This document shows, piece by piece, positions 1 through 10,850 of a stretch of DNA of 64,000 bases. The DNA is from Straminergon stramineum (taxonomy: Eukaryota > Streptophyta > Bryopsida > Hypnales > Calliergonaceae): NCBI GenBank assembly GCA_963920665.1, contig OY987263.1:33592547-33656546 (forward strand), written 5' to 3'. Under the pieces are notes generated by a model, which did no database searches, was not told the origin of the DNA, and worked only from the letters and a program-made list of their open reading frames with translations. Within the stretch, counting starts at the first letter, position 1. The number at the start of each line of letters is the position of its first letter. Position numbers and translations under genes: made by a program.

Positions 1-131
1 AAGTTGCATCTCAGATGTATCCAGAAGATGACGAAGAAGAAGAGGAAGAAGACGAACCGCAAGAGGACGAGCCTGACTCAGACGAGACTGTTGATGAAGA
101 AGTTGCCTTGGCTGAAGAGGATGCTATCTGA
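1..131 (+). CDS. 3' end of a gene coding an acidic C-terminal tail (partial)
   Basis: Reading from base 3, 42 codons stay open to a TGA at 129-131. The translated tail is dominated by Glu and Asp, with runs such as EDDEEEEEED, a few Pro, Ser and Gln, and a final AEEDAI. Low-complexity acidic tails of this kind end many nuclear and nucleolar proteins, but the fragment has no domain, so I cannot name the protein. The GAA/GAG/GAC-rich codon use is unlike the AT-rich DNA that follows, which supports real coding. The gene enters from the left, so its start and any introns lie outside the window. Confidence 0.5.
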   Translation, partial: VASQMYPEDDEEEEEEDEPQEDEPDSDETVDEEVALAEEDAI

Positions 132-916
132 AGTTTCTTTTTGTTTTTTCTGAGATCGAGTCTTCTGTTTCTTAATGGGTTGTCGGAAGACTTTGAGTTT
201 TAATGCTAACAACGGTACAGGATAGCACGCATGCCTCTCATCTTCTATCTTCCACAAGCTTTCATCAAAATAATCTACTGGCCAATCAATATTGCCGAGT
301 TAATTTTCAAAGATCCTAGACTTTTCTCTTGAATCTGAAAAGTTGAATACATGTGTAGCCATCAATAGTCCCAATTGGCCTTTCTGGATTTCCTTGAATT
401 TGAGAGAACATTGACAACCCGCTGTGTCGAAACCTGGTCTTTTGTCTTCCCAGACAGGACATCAACATGATTTTGTTCATGGTGAATCAATTCAGTACCT
501 GCTGGTGGTTGGAGGACGTAGGAGTGAGATGGCAAATTAGAGAGCACGGGTAACTTGATATGTGAGCCGTATGGAAATACATTCCTTGAATTTTTCTTTA
601 TTGAGTTGATTTGTGTGCTTGTCATACGTTGCAATGTGAATGCTATTTCTGCCATTGCAATGACCATGCTCATGCATGTTATGGGCATGCTTAGGTAACT
701 ACCTACTAGGGCTTGGCTTTGCTACACACAACCATTGATGATTGTCTAATGCCCCAAGGTTTTATTGTCCTATTAAAGTTATCCTAAAAATCTTGAAAGT
801 TATCTTTGTTGGTCCTTGGTTTCCTTTTGATCCTAGATTGTATTTGAGTTTTCAATTGATTTGTGTTTTTTGGAATGATAGCAAAGTAAGATTACGTATG
901 GTCATTCCTTTCATCT
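132..916. other. Presumed 3' UTR and downstream flank
   Basis: Composition shifts from GC-balanced to AT-rich across this stretch. The first few hundred bases are probably the 3' UTR of the acidic-tail gene. No canonical AATAAA signal stands out. A 108-codon minus-strand frame at 362-688 shows no recognisable motif and is not annotated as a gene. Confidence 0.35.
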
Positions 917-920
917 TTAA

Positions 921-1668
921 ACCCTAAATGCCCTAGGCATGAAATTTTGGGTGTTGAGAATACTTTGAAGTTAAATAAACCCTTACTAAGTTACCATTTT
1001 TAGAAGTTCATATTTTTGAAAATTCCTTGTAAAATTCAGTTTTAGCATCAAAAATCTGATTTTTGAAAATGAATGATTAAGATTTTTCTATTCAAGACTT
1101 TGTATCAATGTGTACATTGCAAATCTTGATTTTTTAGTGTTGAAGGCTCTTGGAAATGAGCCTCAAAAATACTAGAACTTGGAGAAAAAATCACATTAGA
1201 AAATATGGAATAGATTTTGAGAAACCATAAATTGATTGGGGTTATGCATGTTATGCCCTTTAATCCTTAAAGAACATTGAGGACAAAAAGTGGTTGATGG
1301 ATGATATCATTGTTCACCATAAGAACAAAGAATATAGTTTGAATGACTACCTTGGGCATGGAGATTGTGTCTTTTAAGAATTAATCTCATATTTTTTGGT
1401 TTACTAATTTTTTATTGTTGACATGTGAAAAGAGGATTGAAAGACTTCAAATCACTTTCACAAATTTAACACCTCCATGATCAAACATTGTAATCTTTCA
1501 ATCCATGAGTGATATTGTTGTGTAATCTTTTTCCATGTGATCTCATACAAAACTAGTTTGAATTTGGACAATTCTATATAAATTGATAAAACTCATCAAA
1601 ATATTGATTTTCTCTTCAATTTTGAGCAAATTCTAAGAAGCTCAAAAAAGGCCTTGGGCATTTATGGG
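921..1668. mobile_element. TTAA-bounded inverted-repeat element, family 2, copy a
   Basis: The left end reads ACCCTAAATGCCCTAGGC and the right end, reverse-complemented, reads CCCATAAATGCCCAAGGC. TTAA lies directly outside each end (917-920 and 1669-1672). The interior is AT-rich without a transposase frame, so it is non-autonomous. Its right part resembles the elements at 22356-23313 and 45901-46866: all share a GGCCTTGGGC- or GGCCTTAGCC-like motif just inside the end. An internal segment near 1260-1390 matches the subterminal sequence of the 45045 element in reverse, so the copy is probably composite. Confidence 0.6.
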
Positions 1669-1806
1669 TTAAAGCATGTAAGCAAATGGAAATTTAATTG
1701 ATTCTTTGCGAAATGGAAGAAGGGTTAGAATCATACATTAGTGTCCTACATCATGTCCAACCCAAATGCAAGATGTTAAAGTGGTCATTCAATGTCTTCA
1801 ATTTAA

Positions 1807-2254
1807 CCCCTAGGAAAAATACTAGAATTTTTTTCTTACCACCAATGATTTGAATTTCAAATTTGGAATCAAAGGCCCCAAATTAGCTAGGGGAGGTGAA
1901 GAACACAATAGCAAAAGTGGAGAACCTAGGACACTAAGCAACCACAAAATAGAGGTAAATTTTTATATTTATCGGCTTGGTCATGGATAGGGGAAGATAG
2001 ACACAAGACTCAAACTTCAAACAACCACTTTAATGACCTAAGGCCCATGTTGCATCACACTTTCTTTTCAACATATTTGAGTGGGTCATGTGGGGACTGC
2101 TTTTTGTGACTTAAATTTTATATATTTCACCAATACACGCAACATCCTAAATTGATTTGGTGATATACAAATTGGCCCTTTTTGAATTATGTTCTCACAA
2201 GATGATCAATCCAATTGGTAATTTTATAACCATAAAATCTTGGTCCTTAAGGGG
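1807..2254. mobile_element. Probable TTAA-bounded element (448 bp)
   Basis: The left end CCCCTAGGAAAAA follows TTAA at 1803-1806. The right end, reverse-complemented, is CCCCTTAAGGACCAAG and is followed by TTAT at 2255-2258. The terminal match is short and gapped, and one flank differs from TTAA by one base, so this is less secure than the other copies. No coding capacity is visible. Confidence 0.4.
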
Positions 2255-2258
2255 TTAT

Positions 2259-3626
2259 GGTGATTCTACTTCACATATGTAAGTCGTCTTTGAACTTGCA
2301 AACTTATGTTCTCTTCAAGTTTGAGCTTCTATTTAGGGTTTAGGGAAGATTAAAGAATGCAACATTGAAGGGAAACCTATGTCTTCCATAAATTGAATAA
2401 GTGTATGGTGTACAAAATCCCTTATACAGATTCTAATTCTTCTCTAATATCACCAAATGGCATTTATATTGGCTCTCCAACTCTAGGGATTTTGACATTC
2501 CAATCACTAGCTTTGTAGTTCTACCTCCAGAGATTGTAAGAAAACTCGCATTTTCTTATACTATGATTCTTGTACTAGGGATCCAAAGAAGAGTTGTGTG
2601 ATATATTTTAAGGATGGGCTACATTTTGGTATTGCACTTAGTATTGTTCATTTTACTATAAACTATTTATAAAATTGTTATAAATCTGTTGTAAGTCTCC
2701 ATCAGAGAAGAGTATTTTGATGTCCAAGGGGGTAACAATTTAGATTCTAAAACCATGATCATGGAGGAAGATAGGCCACAACTCAAATTTTAAGTCATGA
2801 TGTCTTCCTCTATGAACTTGATGCTTAGGCTTGGACTGCTTGTTGAGATCACCTTAGTTTCAGTAGACTTAGAGACATGTTCTTCTACAAACCATTATTG
2901 CATCAAGATGTGAAGGTGTAGATGATGATCTCTACAATATTGTCTTTCTATTTCTGCAGGTTTAGGAGGCTTGAACTTGCTTCATAGAAGCACTTTATGT
3001 CGACCATTATGGCTCTAGAGGAAGTTGATTGTAGGTTTCAGTCAGTGAAGAACATTGGTAGAAGTAGTTGGAGTACTTGCTTTAGCTAAAGCGGCAAAGA
3101 AGAAGCAACCTTAATGGAAGGAATGTCTTTAGAATAGGTTTGAACCAATTGGGACTGGCACTTAGACTTCTTTAATTTGATCCTCCCTTCAATGTAGTTA
3201 CCTTAGTTTGAATTGCAAAATGCAATCATCAATACTTATTTACCCTTCTTATACACCACAAATACATGAGGGGGAATTGGACACATTGGATAAGGTGGGT
3301 CCCTCCCATTACCACCACTTTTTGCTACTATGCTTAGTTACTATTGTTGTACTATTCAACATTTCATATCTTTGTGTTGGCAAGTGAAAGGAGGTTCCAA
3401 TGCACCCAAGACCACAACATTTGGATACCATTTGCAAAAGTTATGAAGGATCAACATTTGGGGTAGATCAATCATGTTCTAAAATAGTTTCTTCAACATT
3501 CATACATATTAAAGTTAATGCTAAAGTGAAACCTAGTTTGTATAACTCAAGGGGTGTCAAAAGAAGATCTCACTAACTTAGAAAAAGGTGAGCTAGACCA
3601 TTTCTACCACCTTCTCAATTCTATCT
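2259..3626. other. AT-rich intergenic DNA, nothing recognised
   Basis: I see no long open frame, no RNA-gene signature and no clear terminal repeats. Around 2930-3130 the sequence is slightly less AT-rich but all frames are interrupted. Confidence 0.5.
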
Positions 3627-3630
3627 TTAA

Positions 3631-3851
3631 CCCTTGAGTGCCCCAACTCCTCAAATTTGGCCTCTCCAAAATGAAAGGTTGTCCTATTTGACTATTATAA
3701 TCTTTCCAATGATAGGGTGAAATCATATTTGCCCTTTCCCCACTCACTCTTGGCTTGTCTCCACTACCAATCAATATGGTCAATTTGTGTGAATCATGTT
3801 TTAGGTGATAGTTTGATTTAGATAATTAAATATATGTTAGGTGCTTAGGGG
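3631..3851. mobile_element. Small TTAA-bounded MITE (221 bp)
   Basis: TTAA at 3627-3630 and at 3852-3855 flank a segment starting CCCTTGAGTGCC. Its other end, reverse-complemented, starts CCCCTAAGCACC, an imperfect terminal inverted repeat. It is almost the same length as the element at 5006-5227, and both have CCCT-type ends. No coding capacity. Confidence 0.6.
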
Positions 3852-3958
3852 TTAAGTATGTGTGGGATACATTTCCCCTCTAAAATGTACCCCATGGTTA
3901 TATATGAGGGCAAAATTGAGAAGGTGACTACACTCAGTTGATTCACCTTAATTTAGTA

Positions 3959-4525
3959 CTCCCTCTGTCCCAAAATGATCTTCTTGTTGGACTCAATTTT
4001 TTGTCCCAAAATGATCTTCCTATTGCACTTAACGATGTGAGAATTAGTCAAATTCGACTTTCGATTGCTACATGGGACTAACAAAACAACTCTAAGCAAT
4101 AGTTTCCCTTCCATCCATGCAATCATCAATCAAAAGTCAAATTAAATGATTAAAGATGTCAATCAACACTCTTCATTCTTATTTTTTGCATCTCTTTGAA
4201 TGTTTCTTGATTGAAGGAGATCAAGCTTTGGGAGGTGGTACAAAGTTCCACACATGATCTTGGGTACATTCTAAGTGCCTAAAAAATAACAACCTTACAC
4301 TCAACAATTATGTGCCCACTGGTGTTCCTTGAAAATGTCCAAAAAATTCCACTTTTCAAAACTCCCAAACTCCACTTTGACAACGGTTCGGAAACTCAAA
4401 ATTTCTAGGACACTAGGAGTGCATGACAACCTACTTACAATGTGAAATGGGTTTAAAAAATGTTATTTTTTGCCTTAATCTAGAATACTTTGTCTAAAAG
4501 GAAGATCATTTTGGGACGGATGGAG
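3959..4525. mobile_element. Stowaway-like (Tc1/mariner) MITE, 567 bp
   Basis: The left end 3959-3983 begins CTCCCTCTGTCCCAAAATGA and the right end 4501-4525 is its inverted copy, with two differences over 25 bases. Both ends are flanked by TA (3957-3958 and 4526-4527). The CTCCCTCYGTCCC start matches the known Stowaway terminal consensus CTCCCTCCGTTCC. The interior has no transposase. A 17-base part of the left terminus (GTCCCAAAATGATCTTC) is repeated 36 bases inward at about 4003-4019. A proviral-sized mariner element could share these ends, but at this length it is a non-autonomous miniature. Confidence 0.85.
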
Positions 4526-4670
4526 TATAAAAGAAACACAACACCAAAATCCCATCAGTCCAAATTTGAGTTCTTCAAAACGTTTCATCTTAAGTTACAT
4601 TTTTTGTCAAACTCTGGCTCTTGGTCCCTTACTGCACTTTCAGTACAAATAACAATACAATACACAAATT

Positions 4671-4982
4671 GATTGTATTGGCATTAGGAAAATTCTGAGT
4701 TCTAAACAAGGCTGCGAATTTTGCACCCTTGTGGTGCAATTATGGAAAAAATAAAAAATAAAAAATAAATTTTTATTTTTTAAAATTTGGAATTTGATGT
4801 GGCACTACTAGTGCCACACTCAGGGCCACGTCACATTGACTGTTTTTTTAATATTTTTTTTCCAAACAAATTAATTAAAAAATATATATTATTTTTTCTA
4901 TACTTGCATCGCAAGGGGGCCGAAAATCTAAATCTAGTAGCCTTGTTTAGAGCTCAAAATTTTCCTACTGCCTTTGCAATTC
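4671..4982. mobile_element. Inverted-repeat element with about 40-base arms, class unclear
   Basis: Starting near 4680 the sequence reads GGCATTAGGAAAATTCTGAG followed by TTCTAAACAAGGCT. The complement of the right end (around 4940-4972) gives the same string with four or five changes. The match weakens outside GGCA but may extend to 4671 and 4982. I could not find a convincing target duplication. The centre is A/T homopolymer-rich and holds a short hairpin (GTGGCACTA-CTAGTGCCAC near 4799-4817). Confidence 0.55.
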
Positions 4983-5005
4983 TAGGTGTGTAGCTACCTT
5001 ATTAA

Positions 5006-5227
5006 CCCTAGAAGGGCCTCAAAGCCCTTTGCAACTATATAGTGTATTATGTATTTGTTGGTATTTGATCAAGAAAACATTGACCAAATTCTTCCAATAT
5101 AAAGTAAATTCATGATTATGATAGTACATAAATAAAAATGTATCATAACTCATCTATTAAACCACAAGTGAAGAGTTATAAAGCTAAATATGAGTAGTAT
5201 AGGGAAACCCCAAGGACCTTTCAAGGG
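5006..5227. mobile_element. Small TTAA-bounded MITE (222 bp)
   Basis: TTAA at 5002-5005 and 5228-5231 flank terminal repeats CCCTAGAAGGGCC and (right end complemented) CCCTTGAAAGGTCC. A complete four-base flank match plus terminal inverted repeats makes this one of the clearest small members of the TTAA group. No open frame inside. Confidence 0.7.
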
Positions 5228-5290
5228 TTAAGTTATTACTCCATTGCTAGTGGATAGATAGCTAATGACAAATTCTAAGTCCTTGTTGGA

Positions 5291-5399
5291 TGCCGAGTGG
5301 TTGCATACACTTGTTTGTTGAACTTTCATTGCAAAAGCAACAAAAAAGTGCAACACTTGTGAAGGTAGAAAGAGCAATAAGGTAGGAGGTTCGAACTCC
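5291..5399 (+). repeat. tRNA-like internal promoter motifs (A and B box), possible SINE remnant
   Basis: GCCGAGTGGTTGC near 5291-5303 resembles a tRNA A box of the Ser/Leu type, and GGTTCGAACTCC at 5388-5399 matches a B box almost exactly. The spacing, about 90 bases, suits a class II tRNA or a tRNA-derived SINE. The intervening sequence does not fold into a convincing cloverleaf by eye, so I call it a remnant and not a functional tRNA gene. Confidence 0.35.
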
Positions 5400-6411
5400 A
5401 TTTGGGCATTTTAAACCGAGCCTATAAAAGTGTCATAAATAGAGTAGTGCATACTTAAAATGGAAGAGTCTTTTTTAAGCGAGACAATATCATCATATGT
5501 GCATGATTATAAAATATTAGTTTGTTTATAGTAGTATGTTGTTATTGCGAGTTTGCGACCACCCTCTTCAAACAACCCACTAGGTACCATTGAAATGAAT
5601 AGTAAGTGGTTATAAAATGGATTGCCAACTATGTGAGAGCATAATTATGATTTGTCAGGTATTGATTCATACTTTGGCAATGTATGGAATAAGAGCTAGA
5701 GAGGGTCCATTTCAAAGCCAAGGTGTCCACTTCATTTTTCTAAATGAGAATTGATTGCATGCCCAATTGCCTTCTTACAAATATTAAAAGAATTCACAAT
5801 CTATGTAAGTTTAGTAATGGTTGCATTTAAGAACCTTGTGTATTAAATTTTGAATGCCACAATGCTTGTTTTTGGTCAAGCCATATCTTTTTTCAGATTA
5901 CATGTGTGGGTTTTTTGCAAGGCCTATGATCAAGAATAGGTGTCTAGCTACCACATAATTCTTTGGAAATTCGTAAGTAATTCATAAATGCTCCAAAAAA
6001 TATGAAACCACTTGTGTTAGATTCCGCATCAATTTTTCTTCAAGTAAAAAATAAGTGAAAAATATTATTAGGCATCTGAAAACCATCAAAAAGGTCCAAC
6101 TATAGGTCCAACAACCCTTAAATGGACAGTTTATGAGCACACTCCCTTATAGCTGGTATTCTTATGAGCAATTTGAACAAAGAATGAAGTTCATAATTCA
6201 CTTATGATAAAGTACAAGGACAGTGATGGCAATATAGTGAATGGTTCTTTAGAGTTGACAGTGAGTTACCAAACCCGTTATCAAAGAGCTTGCAATGCAT
6301 GAGTTTATTAGCTACATAACTCTTCTCATGACATGGCATTGTGGGCATGTGAATTTTGTAGAAGTAGATTTTGATTTGCACAACAGAGGCAAAAGACTGT
6401 ACTTAGTGTAC
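5400..6411. other. AT-rich intergenic DNA, nothing recognised
   Basis: No gene, RNA gene or terminal repeat pair was recognised here. Frames are short and interrupted throughout. Confidence 0.5.
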
Positions 6412-6414
6412 TTA

Positions 6415-6979
6415 GGGGCACTTCACACTATGGTTGAAGGTCAAGTGGTCGTGGGTTTCCACCAATTACAATTCAAGAAACCAAGAATTCGGCCTCTCGA
6501 CCCTTCACACTAGAAGGCCAAGTTCAAAGGCCATTGCCCTCCAAAGTACCTACACAACAAAAAAAAAAGCAGCCTACATGTCAATGGACTCTTGAAGGAA
6601 GTTTGGGTCAACTAGAAAATAGAGACCTAAACTATGGTCAAGAGGCCAACGACTTTTTTTCATAAAATATCAGAAATTCAGAATCTAACAAGATTTCAGC
6701 CATTAGATATTTAGATTGGTATGGGTTTGGACTTTGGGCTTGGCCTTGAGAGGCTTCACACTTTGGCCATTCAAATTTAAGAGGCCATAGGAATTCATTG
6801 CCAAGAATTTGGCTTCTAGGCTTGCTTGGCCTTTGGAGGCTTCGCACTATGGCCAGTTAAAGACTGCAAAACCTATACTTATTGCCTATTTATTGCCCAG
6901 TTCTTTGGACTCTCAACAAAATTTGGCCACTTAATCCCATAGCCTCTCAGCTTGTATGTCCATAGTGTGAAAGTGCCCT
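6415..6979. mobile_element. PIF/Harbinger-type (Tourist-like) MITE, 565 bp
   Basis: The left end GGGGCACTTCACACTATGG and the complemented right end AGGGCACTTTCACACTATGG differ by one indel and the first base. Both are flanked by the trinucleotide TTA (6412-6414 and 6980-6982), the target duplication expected for PIF/Harbinger elements. The TIR-like string TTCACACTATGGCC recurs inside in variant forms near 6505, 6750 and 6835, so the element has an iterated interior. No transposase is encoded. A PIF/Harbinger transposase fossil does occur at 32160-34030, but a link to this element is not shown. Confidence 0.75.
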
Positions 6980-7350
6980 TTAGAAATTAGTTGATGAGTT
7001 CTTTGACTTCTTTTTGAGGACCCCATTTAGTTAGTAATTTTCCTTCATTCTTCTTGAATATTCTAGCCTAGTTGGTAAATGTTCCTCCATCCACAATTAA
7101 ATGGAATGTATTGGAATAACTATAGCTTTGGATGCATCTATGACATGGAGTTATTATTCCCTTCTTAGAACATTGCTACCGTAGGGTGGTCAAATCCCCA
7201 TGGTGAAGCCAATCTAGCAAGCCCTTGAAATCAATAATGCTAGGCAAGTACCACCTCTCCCAATAGATAGGTCTTCCAGTCACCGAAGCTGCCATCCCTT
7301 CAACAATCCACCCATCCCTGGGATGGACCATTCGACTGTTGCAGGGATGG
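6980..7350. other. Intergenic DNA, nothing recognised
   Basis: AT-rich with no supported gene. The end of this stretch (GATGGACCATTCGAC) already resembles the minisatellite that follows. Confidence 0.45.
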
Positions 7351-7490
7351 ACCATCTATCTAGTCGAAGGACCATTTGTCTAGGCGACGCACCATTTGTC
7401 TAGTAGATGGATCATCAGTCTAGTTGATAGGTCATTTGTCTAGTTGATAGATCATTTGTCCAGTTAAAAATCATTTGTCTAGTCAATGGA
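7351..7490. repeat. Minisatellite with 20-bp period
   Basis: Seven units of the type ACCATTTGTCTAGTYGATRG start at 7351 and recur every 20 bases, with the final unit one base short. Units differ by a few substitutions. The array is followed at 7495-7550 by inverted, partly related sequence (CCATCCAATCGATG and CATTGACTGGATG). No coding frame spans it. Confidence 0.75.
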
Positions 7491-7550
7491 ATTTCCATCC
7501 AATAGACGAAACTTCCATCCAATCGATGTCTATCCATTGACTGGATGAAT

Positions 7551-8837
7551 AAGAGGACGGACTCAACAAACTTCATTGACCTTTATTAACCTAGGATAAA
7601 CTAAAGTTATCGTACAATAAAAAAATTAAGAAACTTTTTTTCTAGCCATCGGCATTCAGTTGTGATCTCGATGTATCAAGATGCCTCTCAATAGATATTG
7701 ACAGACATCTCGACGGAAAATGTCAATGTCATACCGGGATGGAAAACCCTATCCTAGAAACATTCAAGAAGAGCTGCCTTTAACATTGAGTAGCTTGAGA
7801 TGGTCTTGCATTGGTCTAGATGGGACTCTTTTAAAGATGGAAAAGTTTTCATGGCTTCTTCACTTAAGGTCATAGAGTCATTCAAGGATTGTAAGGTGGA
7901 AAAATGCATAGCATTATTCTTGGCGAGGATATATCATAGAGACATTTCTTTCATTTGATCAACCTCAGATTCCATCTTCATGGCAATGGAATTCTCTGCA
8001 CAAAATACAAACAAAAAAATCATGAATTAAAAAAATTAATAAATTAAACAACTTACAAGTATATAACTTTTGGTATCATCACCAAAAAGGTGTAATCCTT
8101 CTCCAAACGCATCTCCTCTTTTAATTACACACCACTTCCGCACTTCACCAAAGCATATGACAAGCTTCTAGATACACCACCCTAAAGCAAGAACTCAAAT
8201 GTTTGTGAAATCAACCCCCAACTCTAAAACCGTCTCCACTACCATCTTCAATTTTCTACCCTACACTTTGAGCTTCTCGCCCTAACTTCACACCTAGCTT
8301 CTTCCCCTTCATGGCTTCTTCTTTGAGAAAACTTCTTAAAATCTTCTTTTCCTCTTCCATCAAAAATTTCATTCTCTCATAGTCCTCTTGTATTAAACAT
8401 TCCATGTTCTTATAGTCCTATTTTACCAAACCTTCCATTTTGGCTCCAATAGTTAAAGAAAATCAATGACTAGAGGGCTTGGAGGCTCAAAGACAGGGGT
8501 ACTATTGACCATGGGAGGCTCATCAATATCACCAATTCCAATTGCAAGCTTGGATGGAGAGCCTAGAGCTAGAAAGAGCCGGAAACTTGCTCTTTCTTAA
8601 ATCAATATTGTCGTTGTACCTATCCATGACCAAATATTCACAACCTATTGTAAGAGAAAATTGTTTCATAAGACAAAATTCAAGCTTCCAATCCCCTTAA
8701 ACCAAAACAATAACAATGAAATCACAAGAACTAACAACAAGGATATAGTAGTGAAATGTACACATAACTATATAAACCATAATGAAAATTGCTAATGCAT
8801 GAAGAAATGAATTATCCTCAAGGATCTAAATCTCAGT
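7551..8837. other. AT-rich intergenic DNA, nothing recognised
   Basis: No supported gene or repeat pair. All frames are short. Confidence 0.5.
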
Positions 8838-9181
8838 AATTACTACTAGAAAAAACATGTCTAAATCAAAAAAATTTAATAAAAAAGTGTTGATTTTTTT
8901 GTTAATTTGGACATGTTGACTCAGACATTGCTTAACCAAAAAGTGTTGATTTAGACATCCTTATTGATGCTTTTGTGTTGTTCAACAACAAAAAAGTGTT
9001 AATTTTTTTGGTAATTTCAATAAGAAAGTGTCATGATCAACAACTTTTTTGTTGATTTGGAAAATTATTAAAAAATAAAAATAAAAAATATTTGATCAAT
9101 AGCCAATTAGAAATCAACACGTGGCCACATAATCCAAGCAAGAAGGCCACCTAGGCCACCTGCCAAGCAAGCATGTAAGCG

Positions 9182-9257
9182 CCGCCCCAAGGTTTGAACC
9201 TTGGACCTCTTCCAAGAGGTCCAAGGGGTTATCCATTGCACCGAGCATAGAATCAAC
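9182..9257 (-). repeat. tRNA-derived sequence inside the CACTA element
   Basis: On the minus strand, GCTCGGTGCAATGGATAACC resembles a tRNA 5' half with an A box, and GGTTCAAACCTTGGGG matches a B box plus acceptor-side stem. The two halves are joined by a perfect hairpin with CTTGGACCTCTT on one arm and AAGAGGTCCAAG on the other. It could be a pseudo-tRNA or the head of a SINE. No discriminator or CCA-compatible acceptor stem is obvious. Confidence 0.45.
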
Positions 9258-9344
9258 TGCTCATAATGTGAATTTTTTTTATTTAGCTTGTTATTTAACT
9301 TTTTTCAATTGTTTTCTTTTGGGTTGTAAACTCAGCAGACTTTG

Positions 9345-9680
9345 GTGGATGTTTTGGCATAGTAAAACAACTTTTTTTCAAAAAACTTTGGACTAAGAAT
9401 AGTTGGAAAATGAAGTTAAATTTCATCTCCAAAAATCCGTTTTCAATTTGGAATCTTCAATCGAAAGTTATAGATAAAATTTAGGGAGGATGTTTGAAAT
9501 GTCAAAAAAAATATTTATTTCAAACGCTCTCTAAACTTTGTGCATAACTTTTGATTGGAGACTGAAAACTGAAAACAGATTTTTGGAGGTAAAATTTAAC
9601 TTCATTTTCCACCTTTCTTTAGTCCAAAGTTTTTTGAAGAAAGTTATTTTATTATGCTAAAAAGGCCATTGAAGTCTACT
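9345..9680. repeat. Foldback with about 165-bp arms in the first CACTA element
   Basis: 9345-9510 and 9519-9680 are inverted copies at roughly 80 percent identity by eye. Both contain AAAAAACTTTGGACTAA, GGAAAATGAAGTTAAATTT and TCCAAAAATC in opposite orientation, with only a few bases between the arms. A transcript would fold into a long imperfect hairpin. The arm sequence is related to the arms at 13340-13690 in the second CACTA element. Confidence 0.75.
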
Positions 9681-10219
9681 TATTTTAATGAACACCGAAT
9701 TGTGAATGACTAAAGTTAAGAAATTCTAGAATTTCAACCGTGATGATTTACATCAACATTTGGGCTTTTGGAATGTGAACCGAATGATAAAAAATTATTT
9801 GAAATTCTTGTAAGTTAAAATGAACAAAAAAGTGGGTTTGGGGGGGGGGGGGTAAATAGTTAGAAAGATGAAATCTAACCATTTGGCAAGAATTTAAACC
9901 ATTTTTTGAAATCCGAGCATGCATCATGATCTTACAAATGATGAGGTTTCTTATCTTATAAATTTGGAAGGGTAGACTATACAAAGTCAATTACAAACTA
10001 AATCCTATGATTGAATTTATTGAAAAAATAAATATAAATGAAGATTTTAGCCTACTTTTGAATTTGAATAATTAGAAGCACTTGTGGGAAGGTTTCAACA
10101 TATGTAAGAATTATAGGAGCTAAATAATCCAAATTTGAATAATTCTATTGAACAATTCAATTAGGATTTGAAACCATTCAAATTTCCTTATTGTGAATTG
10201 AAAACTTGAATATAAAAAA

Positions 10220-10735
10220 AATTATAAATTTAGTTATGGATTTGAAAAATACTTGTCTAAATGGTTGTAATGTCCTAATAAACAATTTTCATCCTATGAT
10301 TTATTTTTTTCAAAAAATATTGAAAATAGAATTAAATAAAGGATTTCAAAGTTTATTTTAGAGTAGAGATTCCATAACTACCTACAAACAAAAACTTACT
10401 CCTCGTAACTTTCATATTTCATTAATCAAATTGGAATGATCCAAAGCTTTCCATGTATATATAAATCTAGAAACCAATTTCAAATTTTTATTTCTTGAAA
10501 ATTTTATTTTTTAAGAATTTTTGTGTTGCCCAAAGATCAATGAAAATTACATATTATGTAATAACTTATTAACCATGTAGTCAAAAGTTACGAAAATTGT
10601 TGTACTTTAAAGCTATTCCTTGGGCACATGTTGTGCGAAAACTTCAAAGAAAAAAAATATAAATTCCATTCATAGTGAGCTACCCAAAATCATTATATTG
10701 CCAAAAAATGCAGTTTGTTCTTTCAGGAATAAAGC
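10220..10735 (+). mobile_element. Truncated copy of the 950-bp TTAA family (family 1)
   Basis: This segment matches the right half of the elements at 15938-16898 and 58764-59708 in the same order: the GGTTGTAATGT-AATAAACAA block, the AAAGTTTATTTTAGAGTAGAGATTCCATAAC block, the TATATAAATCTAG block and the CCAAAAAA terminal block. The left half is missing and the right terminus is degenerate (TTCTTTCAGGAATAAA in place of TCCTTTAGGGGTTAA). It lies within the CACTA element 8841-11035. Confidence 0.6.
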
Positions 10736-10794
10736 CAAATAATATTCTACAAAAATGTAAATAGAATTTGAATTTTGTATTCCTATTTTTTAGA

Positions 10795-10850
10795 AGATTC
10801 CAAAAGATTCCAAAAGATTCCAAAAAGATTCCAAAAATTTCAAAAAAGAT
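10795..10850. repeat. Short tandem repeat AGATTCCAAA (10-11 bp)
   Basis: About five units of AGATTCCAAA(A) follow each other, the last ones decaying to A-rich sequence. It sits near the right end of the CACTA element. Confidence 0.8.

Noticed and set aside
362..688. 108-codon minus-strand open frame downstream of the acidic-tail gene
   Set aside because: No domain, no promoter or splice context, and position opposite a probable 3' UTR. Treated as a chance frame.
7351..7490. CRISPR-like array
   Set aside because: Period is only 20 bp with no unique spacers, and the context is eukaryotic. It is a minisatellite.
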